A stretch of 64,000 nt of DNA from Litomosoides sigmodontis (Eukaryota; Nematoda; Chromadorea; Rhabditida; Onchocercidae). Numbering within the stretch: position 1 is the stretch's first letter; each line of letters opens with the position of its first letter. The position numbers and the translations under genes were made by a program. Under the pieces are notes generated by a model. It was not told the origin of the DNA. It saw only the letters and a list, made by a program, of their open reading frames with translations, and made no database searches. The DNA is taken from the NCBI GenBank assembly GCA_963070105.1, contig OY718803.1, positions 7,607,823 to 7,671,822 of the forward strand, in the 5' to 3' direction. Of the stretch, positions 1 through 22,700 are shown one piece after another.

Positions 1-99
1 CTGTGTTTAAATGCTTGACCGTTGTGTATTATTTTGAGGGAGTGGTACTATCATTTTTTGAATTTCTGTAATATCATGTTCTTACAACTTAACGTTTAG

Positions 100-8840
<8,741 letters not shown>

Positions 8841-11649
8841 GTTTCCTGAAGGAACAGTTTTCTCATCATCATTTTCTGCTTCTGTTAAACGATTTTTGTT
8901 TAATGAACATTTAATGATCTCGATACGGATGGTATTTAGTTTTCCTTTCAAATTTTGGTTATTTTCTTTCGTTACAGTTTACTGAAAATTTAATATCGTA
9001 GCGATGAAATTGCATGAAAATTTGTGAAATCGCAAATTTTGAAGTACAGGATTTCCATTTAAAAACAATTAAAAAAAATAACTGACAATAGTCGTCCTAT
9101 TCGCCTATGCAAGATTCTGTTCATAGTTTCCGATCTTAAATCATCTTGACACAAAACTTTATTGTTTTTTCCCCATTATTGACAATAAGGATCAAGCTTT
9201 CAACGTGTGTCATTCTGGTTACTGCTCGATACAGTAGAATGGTTTGTGCGTTGATAGAATTTATGAATGTGTTCAATGTTTGTGAAAACATTTCCACATT
9301 TGTCTGAGAACGTAGAAATTTATTTGTAGTACTTGAAAATACAATAATTTTATTGTTTTAATGAAATCTTGCTTGAGTACGAGGTTAATCAGCAAATGAT
9401 GTTGAGGAATACTTTTGAGACGGATGTGCGAATTTGTCATTATAATTTGGCGAGATTTGTGTTCCTAATTTTCAGGGTTTAAGATATCGTTGACTCGCTA
9501 GTACCTATTGTTATCAATTATCCATAAGATCTATGTCAGCTCTGTTATAACATGTCCCTTTTGTTTGCCTTTTATTTCATATAATTCACGCTTATAAAAC
9601 ATTTTAATTTCGAGTGCCGAAGTTTGGAAAAGATTAAATCATGAAGTGGACGATTTTAGTTATGATTCTACAGTTTGGAAGTTTTAGCTTTTAAAATAAC
9701 CATCGGTCAACTGCATAACCTTCAGCTAAGTGTAAAACTTGTTTTAAAATTTACTACTTAAAGTAGTAACAGCTTATTGATAATTAGATTGTCTGTACTA
9801 TATAATAGAACCGTTTACCGTTATTATATACCACCGCCCACAAGTGTTACATAACAAAAATTTGATAAAAATGACATGCTCCATTTTGCATCTGAAATTT
9901 TGAGCTCAATTTTTTTGTTTCGGAAAACTTTCAAAGTTATGGTGGAAAGCGATCCAACTAATCTGGTTATATATGTTACCTACACATATATTTTATTGTT
10001 TGGCTATATTAAACCGAGGAACACTATTTCGATAAAAAGGGACTCATTTATTTTTCTGATTTAATCTTTTTCCTCTCCTAACTTAAAATAAGGTTTCACC
10101 TGTTGTAAAATAGCCATTACTTTTAAGAGAAAAATACGGATGAGAAATTACCTACATGTATGATAATACGAAAAAATATTTGATGGATGGTAAGATCAGT
10201 AGCAAAATAATTCAAAACTGTGCAGACAATGTAATTCCACCATTAATTATATCATTATTTTTTTGATACTACTATTACATAGCTTTATACGCATTATTTA
10301 CCTTATCCATCTTATTTGTTTACCTGTTAACACCTCGGACATTCTATTACTATTTCGTATGACAATCAAATAACTACTTAAATACACCAAAACATCTCAT
10401 CAGTCTCAATTGCCTAAAACCGATCTAAAAGATTTTCATTTACTAACAGCAGTTTGCTTCTTATCAAACGAAATTGTTCTTTTTCAGATTGTTAGTTCTC
10501 ATCAATGAAAACCTTAGGTTGAAAAAAAAGTGCAACAAACCTTACCAAACCAGTAGTGAAGAGTAACTCCGACCCGACAAAGTCTGACCTTAACATTGCA
10601 CTTCATTTTCTTCCTTTTTTAATAGCAGATTCTGACTGCGCCAAATTTAAATTCGAAGCGGTTTCGCCCATTTGCATAGTATTTAGATAGCGTTTAGGAT
10701 CGCAATTTCCGAAAATCAAATTTGCGACTGTGAATATCCCGCAACAGAGCATTTATTTGTCGCACTTCGCACTCTCATTAATTTCCTTCTTTGGAATTTG
10801 ACGAGTTTTTTTAGATCCACTTTAAATTTCCCTCTATTTTAAGTTTAGCATAAAAAAACTCATGCTTTGTATTTAAACATATTCTTTGCTAGAAATAAAT
10901 CAACTTTTCTTTAATCTAAATGACTCTATTGCAACTACCATGCAACTACCATGATTAAATCAAAGTAAATTTGTTCCAGATTATGTCCATTGTTAAAGAT
11001 TGACTCCAAAATCACAGTTTGTTAATTTCTCTCCCGTTCATTTTATTACAACAGAAAAGATAGTAGCATTACAGCAAGCATTTCAATGATTGTCGGGCAC
11101 TTTCCAATGAAAATCAAATATAAAAGGACTGAAAAACACAGAAAAAAAACAATTATCACTAACAACACTGCTACGAGATCCTTCATTCTTAAGTAGAAGA
11201 AAGCTTCAATATTTTAAATACATTAGCAACACATTGAAATCAATTATGTCGCTGTCCTACAAATTGCCTAAGATTGTATTTTATTGCATTCTCACATTAG
11301 TCCTTAATACTTTTAAATCCAATCTAATCCATCAATCGTCTCCTTTCAGATCTATTCAAATCAAAATTTATTTCTCAATAACATTTCAGCACCATTACCA
11401 ACAAATACTGCTTCACAAGCATGATCACTTACATTGTTTGAGCTACTCGTAACATGAGGACAACACACTGCGACGCATATATAAACTTGAATTCCACAGC
11501 CGTTGAATGACTACTCATATGATTCATGAGCTAGGAAATTTTCACAAAATAATCTTTATGATAAGGATAGAAGAAAAAATTTTTTAATGATTACAATTTG
11601 CTATAATTCTAAAATGACTCAGAGTGATATTGTGAATGTCTTAAACATA
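8841..11649. other. Convergent intergenic region, no gene seen
   Basis: This AT-rich interval separates the 3' ends of SF3B3 and PRMT9. Reading frames are short and unlike any protein I know. An 11-bp sequence (gcaactaccat) is tandemly duplicated near 10934-10953. I see no RNA gene here. Confidence 0.6.
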
Positions 11650-14600
11650 TCAAGACATCTCAAAGGTTAAATTACCATGATAATTGGATGATTTGATGGA
11701 GATACGATCATTTTTTGATACCTTACGCTCTTCATCAAATAAATACAAGGCACAGCGAGTGAGAGTATTGGAAGAGTGAGTGCTATACAAGTGTCTACCA
11801 TTTTCAACATCAAACCAGAACAGTAAACCGTCGGCTGTACCATCTGCATTGATAATAGCTTCGGATACTACTTCGGTAAGGCAAATAAATTCTGGCATTT
11901 CTGATTGGTTTATTGGCATTGGCTGAAAACGAGAAATAAATGTAGATAAATTATGATTATTTACAGTTTCAGCTGAAAATCAGAAGTTTAGCCCCTTCAC
12001 ACCTTAAATTTTAAAATAACGACGAATGAGAGATTATAAACAATGCCCAGTTTAAGAAATTATTTGATAAGGTCTCTTAAAAAATTTATAAATTTTATAA
12101 ATAATAAAACTGCCTTGAAATACTGTCGCGATGCTTTTACACAGAGTAAATTGCACATACATAGAGCAAATTAGATCAAATAGAAAAACTTGAACCTTAT
12201 CAAATCGGATCGTCATAAGTTCAAATGGATTAGAAAATACTTCGTGCTTTAAAACCGAAAGCTGAAACAAGCTAGACTGCACCTGAATTGATAAGAAATG
12301 ATCTCAACGCAGTCATTTTAAAAGTAAGGATGATTTAGGGGATGGTGGTGAAATTTCAGAACAGAAATAAGCAATCTGAAATCTATTACACATGAAATAC
12401 CTCAATATCGTAATAAAATGAAATAGCGAGATCACTGATTGCTGAGAGGTCAACTCCTTGATATGCCGAAGGACATGGCTTAGATCGTTTTACAATATCA
12501 GGACAGCTTACAATTTGACCCATTACTGAAACCTTCGATGGGATAATTTGCGCATGCTGATTAGAAAGGCGGAAGCTGCGCACACGATTTAGCACTGTTT
12601 CAAGAAGGAACCCATGAGAACTAACTGGCCAGCACATTAGTGCATCCGCACACTTAGCGTCCTAAAAGAAATGTAGTGGTAGAGAAAACTGATCACCTGT
12701 GAACCGTAATAAAATTTTCCTTCAAAGAAAGTTACCTCAAAATAAGTACGCGGTGGTTTAGATGGTATCTGTCGGTAGCCACTTACACTGGTGTTTTCCT
12801 CTGTCAAGGGAGGACCTGAAACAAATGCCAAAAAGAACTCTTTTTGGTCCAACTACTCCTAAAATGAACAAGGATAGAATAGTGATCTCCAACCTCATTT
12901 ATATTATTCATACTCAATATATACAAGTAGTAAATTAGTAGAATTTAGCGGAATTGTTGTAATTTTTAGCATATGCATAAGTGCAATAAAGATCGGATGC
13001 TGCCATAATTCGAACATTTTTAAAATAAGCCCATACCAAACTTGACAGAAAAAGCTTGTCCCATAACTCATTATCATCTTTTGAAATAGCAATCCAAATA
13101 CATGAGAAACAAACAAGAAGTATCAAGAGGCTTCGTTTAGTTCATTACTGCTTCCCTATAAAAAGCAACTGACCTTGATTATCTGGAAATGCGCCAAGGT
13201 TGTGGACGTGAGGGGAGAAAAGGTGCCCCAGTTTATGAGCATCATCGTTATAGCAACTAAATTGCATTTCTGGAAATGCATTAACCACAGCTATTGTAAC
13301 TGCACCTAAATTAGTCATATCAAGGATGTAGGTGTCCTGCTTCTGATTTAAGATTCCTCTTTGCCGTTGGATGTCAGCCATACTTCGCTTAAAAAAATGT
13401 ATCAACTGTTTGTCATTCATCAACAAAAAATCGTTGCTGGGCAGAACAATAATAGCATCCGTAGACGCATAATTCTTATAACTAATTATAGTATTAGTGT
13501 TTGTCTCGCTATCATGCTTAGTGCGTTTCGACGGTAGTGTAGAGCTTTCCTCATCAATTTTTGATTGTTGTCCCATATCATTCCCTTCGTATGATACACT
13601 GTTCTCATTGTTGCTGCATGACTGTCCTGCATTTCCATCAATTTCGGAATTTTCAGGAATAACAATATCTCGAAGAGCACACATCAGTAGATCTTTGAAA
13701 CATTTAACCTTCAATGTACAGATGGCACCTCGGTGCAAGGTTATTGGTTTTGGCAATGGATATAGTGCTTGCTGCCAACAGCCACCTGTTTCGGGACTCG
13801 TATCAAGAATTGGTGCACCAGGAAACAACATGCAGCTTAAAAAGAAATTAGGTTTTATTCAACAGTGAAAATTTTACCAAGGTAATTGGGAATTTATAAA
13901 GTAACCCAATTTTAAAACTATTCATACAAATTATATCCCCTTCTTCTTTTCAATAAACCCATCTCATTGCTGAAAGTAGTGGTATTATAATTTTAACTTA
14001 TCAAAGTATTGTAACGAAATCAAACATCACATTCAAGGAGCTAAAAAAAGCTAGCAAACCTGAACCAAGCCATGATACAGTGTGCAGTACCATCACGTAT
14101 TATAGGGGCCATTCGTAAGTCAGTGGTGCCCTCGTTAACAATTTTTTCGAGCTCTGCGCAACTATCAAAATTCACTGCAAATATCTCAACAGTTTTGCTC
14201 AACACTTTGTACCCCCCACGAATTTCATTCGCTGAAGAACACCAATATGGCTCCAGTTCCATCGCCTCTGACCTTTGAAAATCTGTAATAAATTGAAAAA
14301 CTGCCTGACGCGAAAATTGCCAAATCATTACAAGAAATTTTAATAAGCAAGAAACATAATCCAAAATGGGAATAAAAACATATGCAATTTATATTATGTA
14401 TAAAACAAAAAAGATGCAACAAAAATTATTCAAAAAATAATTTCTGACGATCACATGATTCGCGTTTGTACATCACATTGTACATCACATGCAGAGCGTG
14501 CAATATCTTAATAAAAAGCAGGAAATGAAAAAATACCGTATGAAAATGTGACGCTATCGGAAGCAAAGCGGTGCCCACAGAAAACTGTAATGTGTTCATC

Positions 14601-16965
14601 CATTATTGCTTGGCTCTCGATGATGCATGCATATACCGTTGCCTGAAAGACTTGTCCTATTATATCCAACAACAAAAAGATGAAACTTAAACAAACATTA
14701 AAAGAGCAACAAAAGGAAAACTCTTACGCATCTTGGAACAATAATTGGAGACGATGACAAGATCCGTGCTTGTACGTCATATATCGAGCATGCAATACCT
14801 TCTCCCAATAAACCACAGTCCATCGTTTCGGTAATTACTACATCTACCTGTGAGAAGAATTTCCCTCCTTATATAAAATTAAATTAAAAGTCCGTTATGA
14901 ACAACTTCAGGCCAAACTCAGTAGTTTAACATTTACACTTCGAGTTATTTCAACAAAAACCACATATTCGCCATCATCACTAAAACTATTAACAAAGAAA
15001 TTTGTTAGGCAATATCTTGAAACATCTTTGAATTTATCCCATTCCTTCATCAAAAGCAATAAATACTTTTTCAGAACCAATATCCTCGATCGTAACATGC
15101 GAAGAATGCTTGCGAATCACCGTTTCATTCAGTACTTTCTCAGCAATGTCACACATATTCAGATCAACTTCACAACAGTACACATCGTTTTTGAAGTGCC
15201 TTTAACGTTAGTTATTAAAAACTTTTCCAAGCACAAAACCAAAAAGCTGCGAGAAAATCAAAAATTTTATTTGTCTGAATTCCAAATTAAATTCATTTTT
15301 TACACCTAGATTTTATGTAAATCGGAAACAAAAACATTCAATCCAGACAGCCAATAATTTTTCCGAAAATTTCCGAACTTCCTATACTTTAAAACTGTAG
15401 TTAATATACAGCGCAATAACTTTTTATCTCGTAAGCAAGTATTATAGAATATAACTTTTGTCATGGAATTATTTCATTTTAAAATTAAAATAAACCTGCG
15501 TGCAATTGATGTCAGCAAACCAGTGCCAGTACCAATGTCGAGGACACGGCTTTCTGGTCTGCAGTTAGCTACAAGTTCTATAGCGATCGCATAAGCAGCA
15601 TTACGCTTAGCATCATTCAACATCGCCCAGTGCCACTGATCCATACTGAAAAAAATCACCAGCCAAAATTAAAATTCTACTATTTTATCTGAGTGCGAAG
15701 GAATAAAGGAAACTTTTCTGAATTCTGATATTTAAAACTACCAAACATTGAGGAATGCAGTGATTATCCTAAGGATTATGAAAGTTACTACAGCAGTTCC
15801 TATATCGGTACTATCCATCATGCAAGCAACGAGCAACCAGATAAGATACTATGCTAGCACACAGCAGAGAAACCGTAAATGAATCTTGCGAGAGAAATGC
15901 TCAATTCCAATTGTCACACCAGCGCTTTCAACCCACTATCGTCAGACAGCTAATAATTTCGACTAATAATAAGAGAAAATCATTGAACCAGTTCATCGAA
16001 GAGGATAATTCATGGACTTCCTCAGCCGATACATCACGTCGAATTAGTTAGAAACGGAGATATTATAACAAGTATTAATGGAAAAGAAAGAACATCTCTT
16101 CGTACGACTTACATATTCGATTTAATATTTTCCAAGTTTACAAGTGCATAAACATGTGGTAGACCTTCACTTCCACTGACTGCTTCTTGTGCAAAATCAA
16201 AAGCTTCCAACAGGCGCCCTGAATCGAATACATTAAATATTGTTGGAACAGGCCACACATATATTTAGACTAAATATCAATCCAAAGTATCTACAAAACC
16301 GATTTGAGATAGATCACCAAATCATAAAAGAGAGACTTATTAAAGTGAGGGATGATGCAACGTCGTCATCAGCTACATTTTATACACACTGTCTTCATTG
16401 TAAATCTGATAATCTGGTAACCTAGCACCACCATTTGCCTTTATAATTCACAGCTATACCATAAAAAAAGTTCAAAGAATTCAAACAAAAATTTCACGGT
16501 AATTTACTGAAATCTGATTTGCAAAAGATTAATTTCAAATGTTGAACAACCTCAATTCAGATGTGTCATTACATTCCGTGGTATTGCGCAGATAGCCAGC
16601 TGCACACGTATGATAGGTGAAAAAGTAACAATTCAAGTATGGCTGGAATAAAGATAACTTACCAAGATTAAATTTTAAACAAATACGAAGCCTAACTTAC
16701 CAACAGCAAAGAAGAATTTAGCTGATGCATTCAAAAGGACAGCTTCATGTGGGAATAGCACACGACTCTGAAGTAGCAACATAATTTGTCGCGAATAATC
16801 ACCGTCGTCCGAACCCATCTCTTCCAGTACAGAAACAAATTCATCCAGGTATTTTCGTCGATCTTCGAGTTGAAGGTCATTGAATAATGTCATATATGAT
16901 CGAGCAGCGGCATCATAATTCTTTAGCGCAGCTTCATGCCGCGCTTCCCACAGAGCCAATCTCAT
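11650..16965 (-). CDS. PRMT9: Protein arginine N-methyltransferase 9 (TPR plus tandem methyltransferase domains)
   Basis: PRMT9 uses S-adenosylmethionine to methylate arginine; in humans its best-known substrate is the splicing factor SF3B2. The first exon (16971-about 16690) encodes TPR-like helices starting MRLALWEARHEAALKNYD, continued at about 16220-16116. The catalytic exon (about 15647-15494) has HWAMLNDAKRN and motif I VLDIGTGTGLL. Further exons carry VYCCEVD (post-I acidic residue, about 15180) and VVITETMDCGLLGEG (the PRMT9-type double-E loop, about 14840). The RGGYKVLSKTVEIFAVNF and GGCWQQALYPLPKP blocks at 14300-13760 match the end of the first catalytic unit. The second, degenerate unit continues to a stop at 11650. 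Start choice: the ATG at 16965 sits 6 nt after a tttgattttag acceptor, which could be a spliced-leader site or a cis junction; an extra N-terminal exon upstream cannot be excluded. Some internal exon edges are approximate. Confidence 0.9.
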
Positions 16966-16971
16966 CTGCTG

Positions 16972-18053
16972 CTAAAATCAAAATCAAACCTTTGCAAATA
17001 TCTCTCTCTCTCTCTTACACAATTTATGCAGACATTTTCTAATAAAAATCAAACGATCGCTAATTCCATACCATCAAAAGAGTAGAAATAAAAACGTTAC
17101 TGGAGGCTTCATGAATGTGACTTTAGTAATAGAAAAACCAAAATTCTTGATTTCAATTAAAAACAGTATATAGCGGAGTTTCAACTGTTTTAATGAGAAG
17201 GAAATTCAAATCATCATGTCACTAAAGAAATATTACTGTAAACGTTAAGCTTTATCTTTGATTTCCTTCCAGTTTCGTCTTTTCGTTAATCGTTCTACCA
17301 CCGAAGTGTGAATCAAGACTTAATCCTCTTTTTGATTCAATCTCACTCCGTCATAAGCGTCACACTGCTTCACATTAGCGCAAAAAGAACAACAATACGT
17401 ATGAAAAACTGTCTTAAAAACATCAGACAGATTCAGCCAAAACCTTCCTTCCAAATACACTTTATTCATGCAGCTGTTTACAATATTTATCATACACGAA
17501 CATACTGTACCATATCCGTTCGCCTCGTTCACTGAGATACTACACCTAACCCTCTTACCATTTAAAATGCTATACAAAAATGAATTTGGCAACAAATATT
17601 GCTCCTTAAATAACCACATCAAAGTAATCAACCAATCAGCTATCAAAAGTAATCAAACAGTTTTGTTATTTTGTAGAGCGGTTGTTTGAACATGAAGGGA
17701 TTTTACCGCTAACCCCAATCAATACGCAGAGAAATTATATAGGGAACTCAAAATTGAACATTTCTTCAAGTGCAACCGCTATTTACATGTTGAGTATACT
17801 ACGTGAAAAACCACTATGCAAGGCTACGGTTACCTCGTGCTACATGTAATGAAAAGAAAAAGGGCGATTTTCCGATAATCGCAAAAGCAATTCGCCATTA
17901 TTTTTTATCTGAATTGTACGAAATATTCATGCAATGGATCCGATAATTCAACGCTTAAAAATACGTAGCATGCGTCTCATACTGTTATCAGTGCTATAAG
18001 TTGAGTGCTATATTGATTCCTTTATTATTTTTCACGAATCGTTGCTGAGAAAG
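16972..18053. other. Gap between PRMT9 and NDUFAF3, no gene seen
   Basis: About 1.1 kb lies between two same-strand genes. It has a short CT run near 17003-17016 and small unmatched open frames. It may hold 5' sequence or an undetected first exon of PRMT9. Confidence 0.5.
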
Positions 18054-19301
18054 CTATTTAGTTTCGGATTTTTCGCCATCCTTATCATGATCTTTTTCGG
18101 GCATCAAAAATCTCGAGGTTTGCAAATTATCCATTTTCTTTACTTCATTTTCCGGCAGATATTTCCGCATCGCTTTCTTTGCCAATTTCAACTTATCATC
18201 ACTAACTATATCTACACCACCATCCAATGGTTTGCCGTACATGTTCATTAGGCGCGCTTGGTCATTTGCCGTTACCAGAAGATCATCTGGTGGATAAAGT
18301 GCTGCAGCCACGCAACGGTATTCAACATTTAACATATTGAATAACATTGCTGCTTCTTCCTAAAAGCCAAGGTTTTCAAGAATTAACATCTTGCCCATCT
18401 CAATTGACTTTCCTTCGACAAAAGATACATAACCAATAGAACAATGCTAGGAAAATCATACGTAAGATGATAAAACGAAACTGCACAAAAATTTTCATAC
18501 AAAAGTTCAAGATTAAAAATAAGAAAATTTTGTTGAATCTGCGAAAGAAACTGTGACTAATTATAATGCAAAAGAGTCAAAAAAGCCGTGTGAAGAACTT
18601 GCCGAATGCATGATTTCGAGTCCAATTTTATGTTTAGACAAAAAAGAAGCAATTCGTCTTCGAACAGGATCGACATGCTGGCGATCTCCTGGTCCAACTA
18701 CTAGTACATCCAATTTTGGCTCAAGCATAGCAAAGAATTGCACTGACTCAGGAGTGATATCATCTGGCGTAAGAATGCGCCACGATAGCACCGATTTTGG
18801 AAAAATTGCAATTGGACCATAAAGAAACTGACCGTCGTACAGACGAAAACCGTACCTGCTGATACTTCCAATACCAATCTGCTGACATCTCTGCATTTCA
18901 TCATTCAAACGTGATATACTTGTCCTTGGCCCTTGATCGTCATCGTCTGAAATGAAGACTCGAATTTTATTTCCTCGCTGTTTTTTTCATGAAGAAAAAA
19001 TCATCTCTTACCCGTTGCTTGACAGTATGAAAAACTTCCCTCTTCTATGATACATCCTCACTTTCGATTAAAGTCATGATATTTCAAATCCAATTATTTT
19101 CAACGGGATGAAATTATTTAAACTCCATTCATATTTTGGATTATAAAAATGCTGTCAAAATTGACAGCTGCCTCTAATTAACCGAAAGAAATTAAACTCA
19201 CCGAAGGGAATGTGGTGAGAATCAGTCAATACTTCACGATTGCTGTAATTAGATGCGAACATCCGCAGCTGATTGAGCAACATCCGCTTCAAGCTTAACA
19301 T
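18054..19301 (-). CDS. NDUFAF3: NADH dehydrogenase (complex I) assembly factor 3
   Basis: NDUFAF3 is a mitochondrial assembly factor for the Q-module of respiratory complex I and has a small Mth938-type domain. Three exons, 19301-19202, 18946-18603 and 18359-18054, sum to 750 nt (249 residues plus stop) with every junction in phase. The N-terminus MLSLKRMLLNQLRMFAS is a basic amphipathic stretch as in mitochondrial presequences. The domain reads SISRYGFRLYDGQFLYGP, then LEPKLDVLVVGPGDR and YRCVAAALYPPDD, the family signatures in order. A charged tail of about 60 residues follows. The second intron only works with a GC donor (TCG followed by gcaagt). A tttgatttcag acceptor lies 20 nt before the ATG, consistent with trans-splicing. 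CPT2 ends 399 bp upstream on the same strand. Confidence 0.92.
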
Positions 19302-19321
19302 ACTCCCTAAGTGGATGTTTC

Positions 19322-19324
19322 CTG
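19322..19324 (-). promoter_or_regulatory. Candidate trans-splice acceptor of NDUFAF3
   Basis: The minus strand reads gtttgatttcag and then a 20-nt leader before the ATG at 19301. No cis exon is evident upstream in the 400-bp gap to CPT2, so a spliced-leader acceptor is the simplest reading. This is inferred, as there is no transcript evidence. Confidence 0.55.
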
Positions 19325-19700
19325 AAATCAAACATTCCTCATCAACCTTAACAGTTATTTCCGTTTTTCTAATTTTTGAAGCAATCGAAAGGATTTTGTA
19401 ATTTTCCCGATACAGCATAAATAAATTAATAACTTCTGCTTAGCAAAGGAAGCTTTAAAAGCTTTGTCAATAATCACCACAGATTAATAAAAAAGAACAT
19501 GGTTAGGAGTATGAAACCGAAACTGCAAAACAATCAAACGCTCTTTACGCATTTTTATTGAGTTGGAATAGAAATCAAGGCACAACGAGTTACTGTTTAA
19601 TTTAGGATATCACAACTTATAAGGCTGGAAGACATAAAAGTATTATATTATAGTATCACATAGTTGGTATCACAATATCACGTTTATTTTATCACATCTG

Positions 19701-22700
19701 CTATTTAACGATTATATGTTTCAAAATATCCAGACTTTCTAAAAGTGAGTTTGCGAATGCATCCGCACTGCGCTGATTCTGAAAAAACCTTTCCAATGCA
19801 GAAGTGAAGCAAATTTCCGTATCTCATAATTCTACCATTATTTTATCATGTTATTAAAAACGATGCTTAAAATTAAAAATTCGAAATAAGACCTCCTAGT
19901 AAATTCGTCTACCGAATAAATGCCATAATTTTTGCTTTCCCATTCATCAATTAGATTGCCATGACTTAAACTCATATTTTTCTCAGAACTCTCGTTTACA
20001 CATTTGGAAGGTGCTGTTACTTTTTTCTGTTTATGGAAAACATATAAAAACGCTTTTAGCAGACCTTATAGGATGAAATAAGAGCTCCCATTTTGTTGTT
20101 GAGTACATTGTAAGCAATACCAAAACCATCAGAAACAACCGGGCCAAATCCACCACATGTTATCGTTTCTGTTGAGAGAGTTGATGTTGACAGGATGAAG
20201 CGATTCATATATTTGTATACGGCACTGCTGAACAGCTTTGGTTGTGACCAACCAAGTCGTTCTGCAGTACAACGCAAACCCATTAGGTGGCGATCAAAAC
20301 CTTGACCTTCAAAAGAAATACATATTAATATAAGTAAGAACATGATTATCTTTGAATACCTGTAGCAGGATAATTTATATCAACTACCTGTTGCAGCTTC
20401 TTTGACTAGTTGCGAGTGCATTGTAGAGCAATTCTTCAGATGTTCATCAACATTGCCTTTGTTATTTTCAATTGCCAAAACTGCATTAGTTGTAGCACAT
20501 GTTGCCGAACGCACACATTCTGTTCGTCCCTAAAATTCATTGCAAAGGTGGATCATTGTTAAGCTTATTGAGTCTAACTGTTATGTCGTTCTGTATATGC
20601 CATTTAAAACATGTTAAAATTTTAAGTACAATGCTAATTTCTATGAGCTGTAGTTATCACTCATTTACGTCCAAAAAGCTGTATGAGAATTGCATAGGCT
20701 TATAAATGAGCTTAATTTTACCTTTAGAAAAGCCGCAGTACTGCAGGACTCGTAAGATGGAACGAATTCCTTAAAAAGTTTATAAAAAGTTAGTTGGATC
20801 GCTAACTGCATGATAGAATCCGGTGATAGACGTGAGTGTTTGATAATTTCGCGATTCATTTCAAAATATTCAGCAGTGCTAAAACACACATTGGATCCTA
20901 CTGCAACGTGTCTCGCCTGAGCTTCTTGAATCTTCTGGCGTATTGAGTCGGTCAATATGAATTCTACAATTATATATATGCACTACATTATTTGATTGTA
21001 CTGCCTAACGTAATTATGATGCAAAGCTTTCTACTGTTCATAGCCAATTATCCGCATATCTCCCATAGAACGGTAGCTTCGAGATTCTGTTGGATTCTTT
21101 TCATATAGCAACACTCTTAAGTCTTTTTTCCTTTCTCTTTTTTGAATCCTGGACAGTTTAGACATCAAAATATCAACCAATTGATCGCAAATTGCTTCTT
21201 AAATGTGTTTCGCTGTTGAAAGTCTGACTGGGATGAACAAAACGATTTTGTTTCGTATCACGAAATGATTCTTCTATTAGGCGAAGTACAGCAACACCAT
21301 CACCCCAGCTATGTTCGAAATTTATCGTAGCCATACCCTCCGCGTCGACTATCAGCTGGAAGCATTTATCGAACCATCTAAAAAGTAATATCCCTTATTT
21401 ACTTAATCAAAAGAAAGCATAAAGATAACTTATGCGTCCACTTAAATGGTTGAAAGAATACCCATCTGGCTTCTTCAATTCCAATGTTATGCCAAAAATT
21501 AGCTGATCTGCAATTGTATTAAAAATTCATGCCTGTTCCTACCGTCACCACCACTTAATAAGTTCTCGGCCATTTTATTTAAATCATCACTTTTCAGTGG
21601 ATCCAAACAGAGGACAAACAAGCTATTATCGATCAGTGCCAAATTTGCCGAATTGTTGCCAATTGACGACAACTCAGAACGAACCTAAAATATATTTTGG
21701 ATTATGGCAAGTCTTTTTATGTATCTGTCATTAAGTAATATAGCTTTTTGTGTATTACTCAACAGTGCATCAAAGACCGTGTATCAGAAATTGTCGCTGT
21801 CAAATCAAATGGATGGAAGCCACTACCGTTGTGCAGTAAATAATCAAGGGAATTTTGGGAGAAAAAGAAAATTTACGGTACTGAAAAGAAGCTATACAAG
21901 AAAACTCCACTTTTGCCCATTCATCGCGTTCGAGTGAAGTTAATGACCCTACACAGTCTTCAGATTTTAGATCGCTCTGTTCAGATAATATGATGTATAG
22001 ACAAGCTTGCACTTGTTCTGCAGGCACAACTGAACCTGTAAATGACTAGAATGAGACAATTTTTGATTATTAAATAAATTAAATGCATTAACATACCATA
22101 TTTGTCAAACAAATCAACCGAATAAATTTTTCCACCACGTAAAACAATGAAATGTTTAGAATCAGCACAATGCAAAAGCCAATCTTTTCCCTTTTGTGGA
22201 ATACGTGAACTGCCAAAAAGTGATTTGTACTGACTCATATCCAACGGGAATGCACCAAAAGCCGCTGCACCGTACCATCGTAAATTTTCCGGTAAGTTCC
22301 TGAAAGACTCACAATTATGTTTGTAATTTAGAAAAATATATTTCACATTTTCTTGCTTACCTTTATAAAATAATTCTTTATAAAAACACGAATCCTTTAA
22401 GATTAAGTCAACTTTAAGTAGTCTCGCTCATTCACTGGAGGACAATCGTAGGAACTAAGAAACGGAAATTTTAACAGAACATGAAAATAAGCTAACTTGC
22501 AAATCCATTTAAATGACACTGAATTGGCAACCTTGGGATTCATGTAGTATATTTCAGGCTCTAAACACTCTGCATCTAATGCACGCTTAATACGACCATA
22601 TGAAATGATCAAATTTGTTGCTCGAGTTAGCTAAAATGAGTAAGAAAACATCGCAACCCAACGGTAACCTTGAAGAACATTGAAGAATTAGTTCAGCAGT

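Noticed and set aside
13497..13868. 123-codon plus-strand frame
   Set aside because: It is antisense to the PRMT9 exon that carries GGCWQQALYPLPKP and has no family features.
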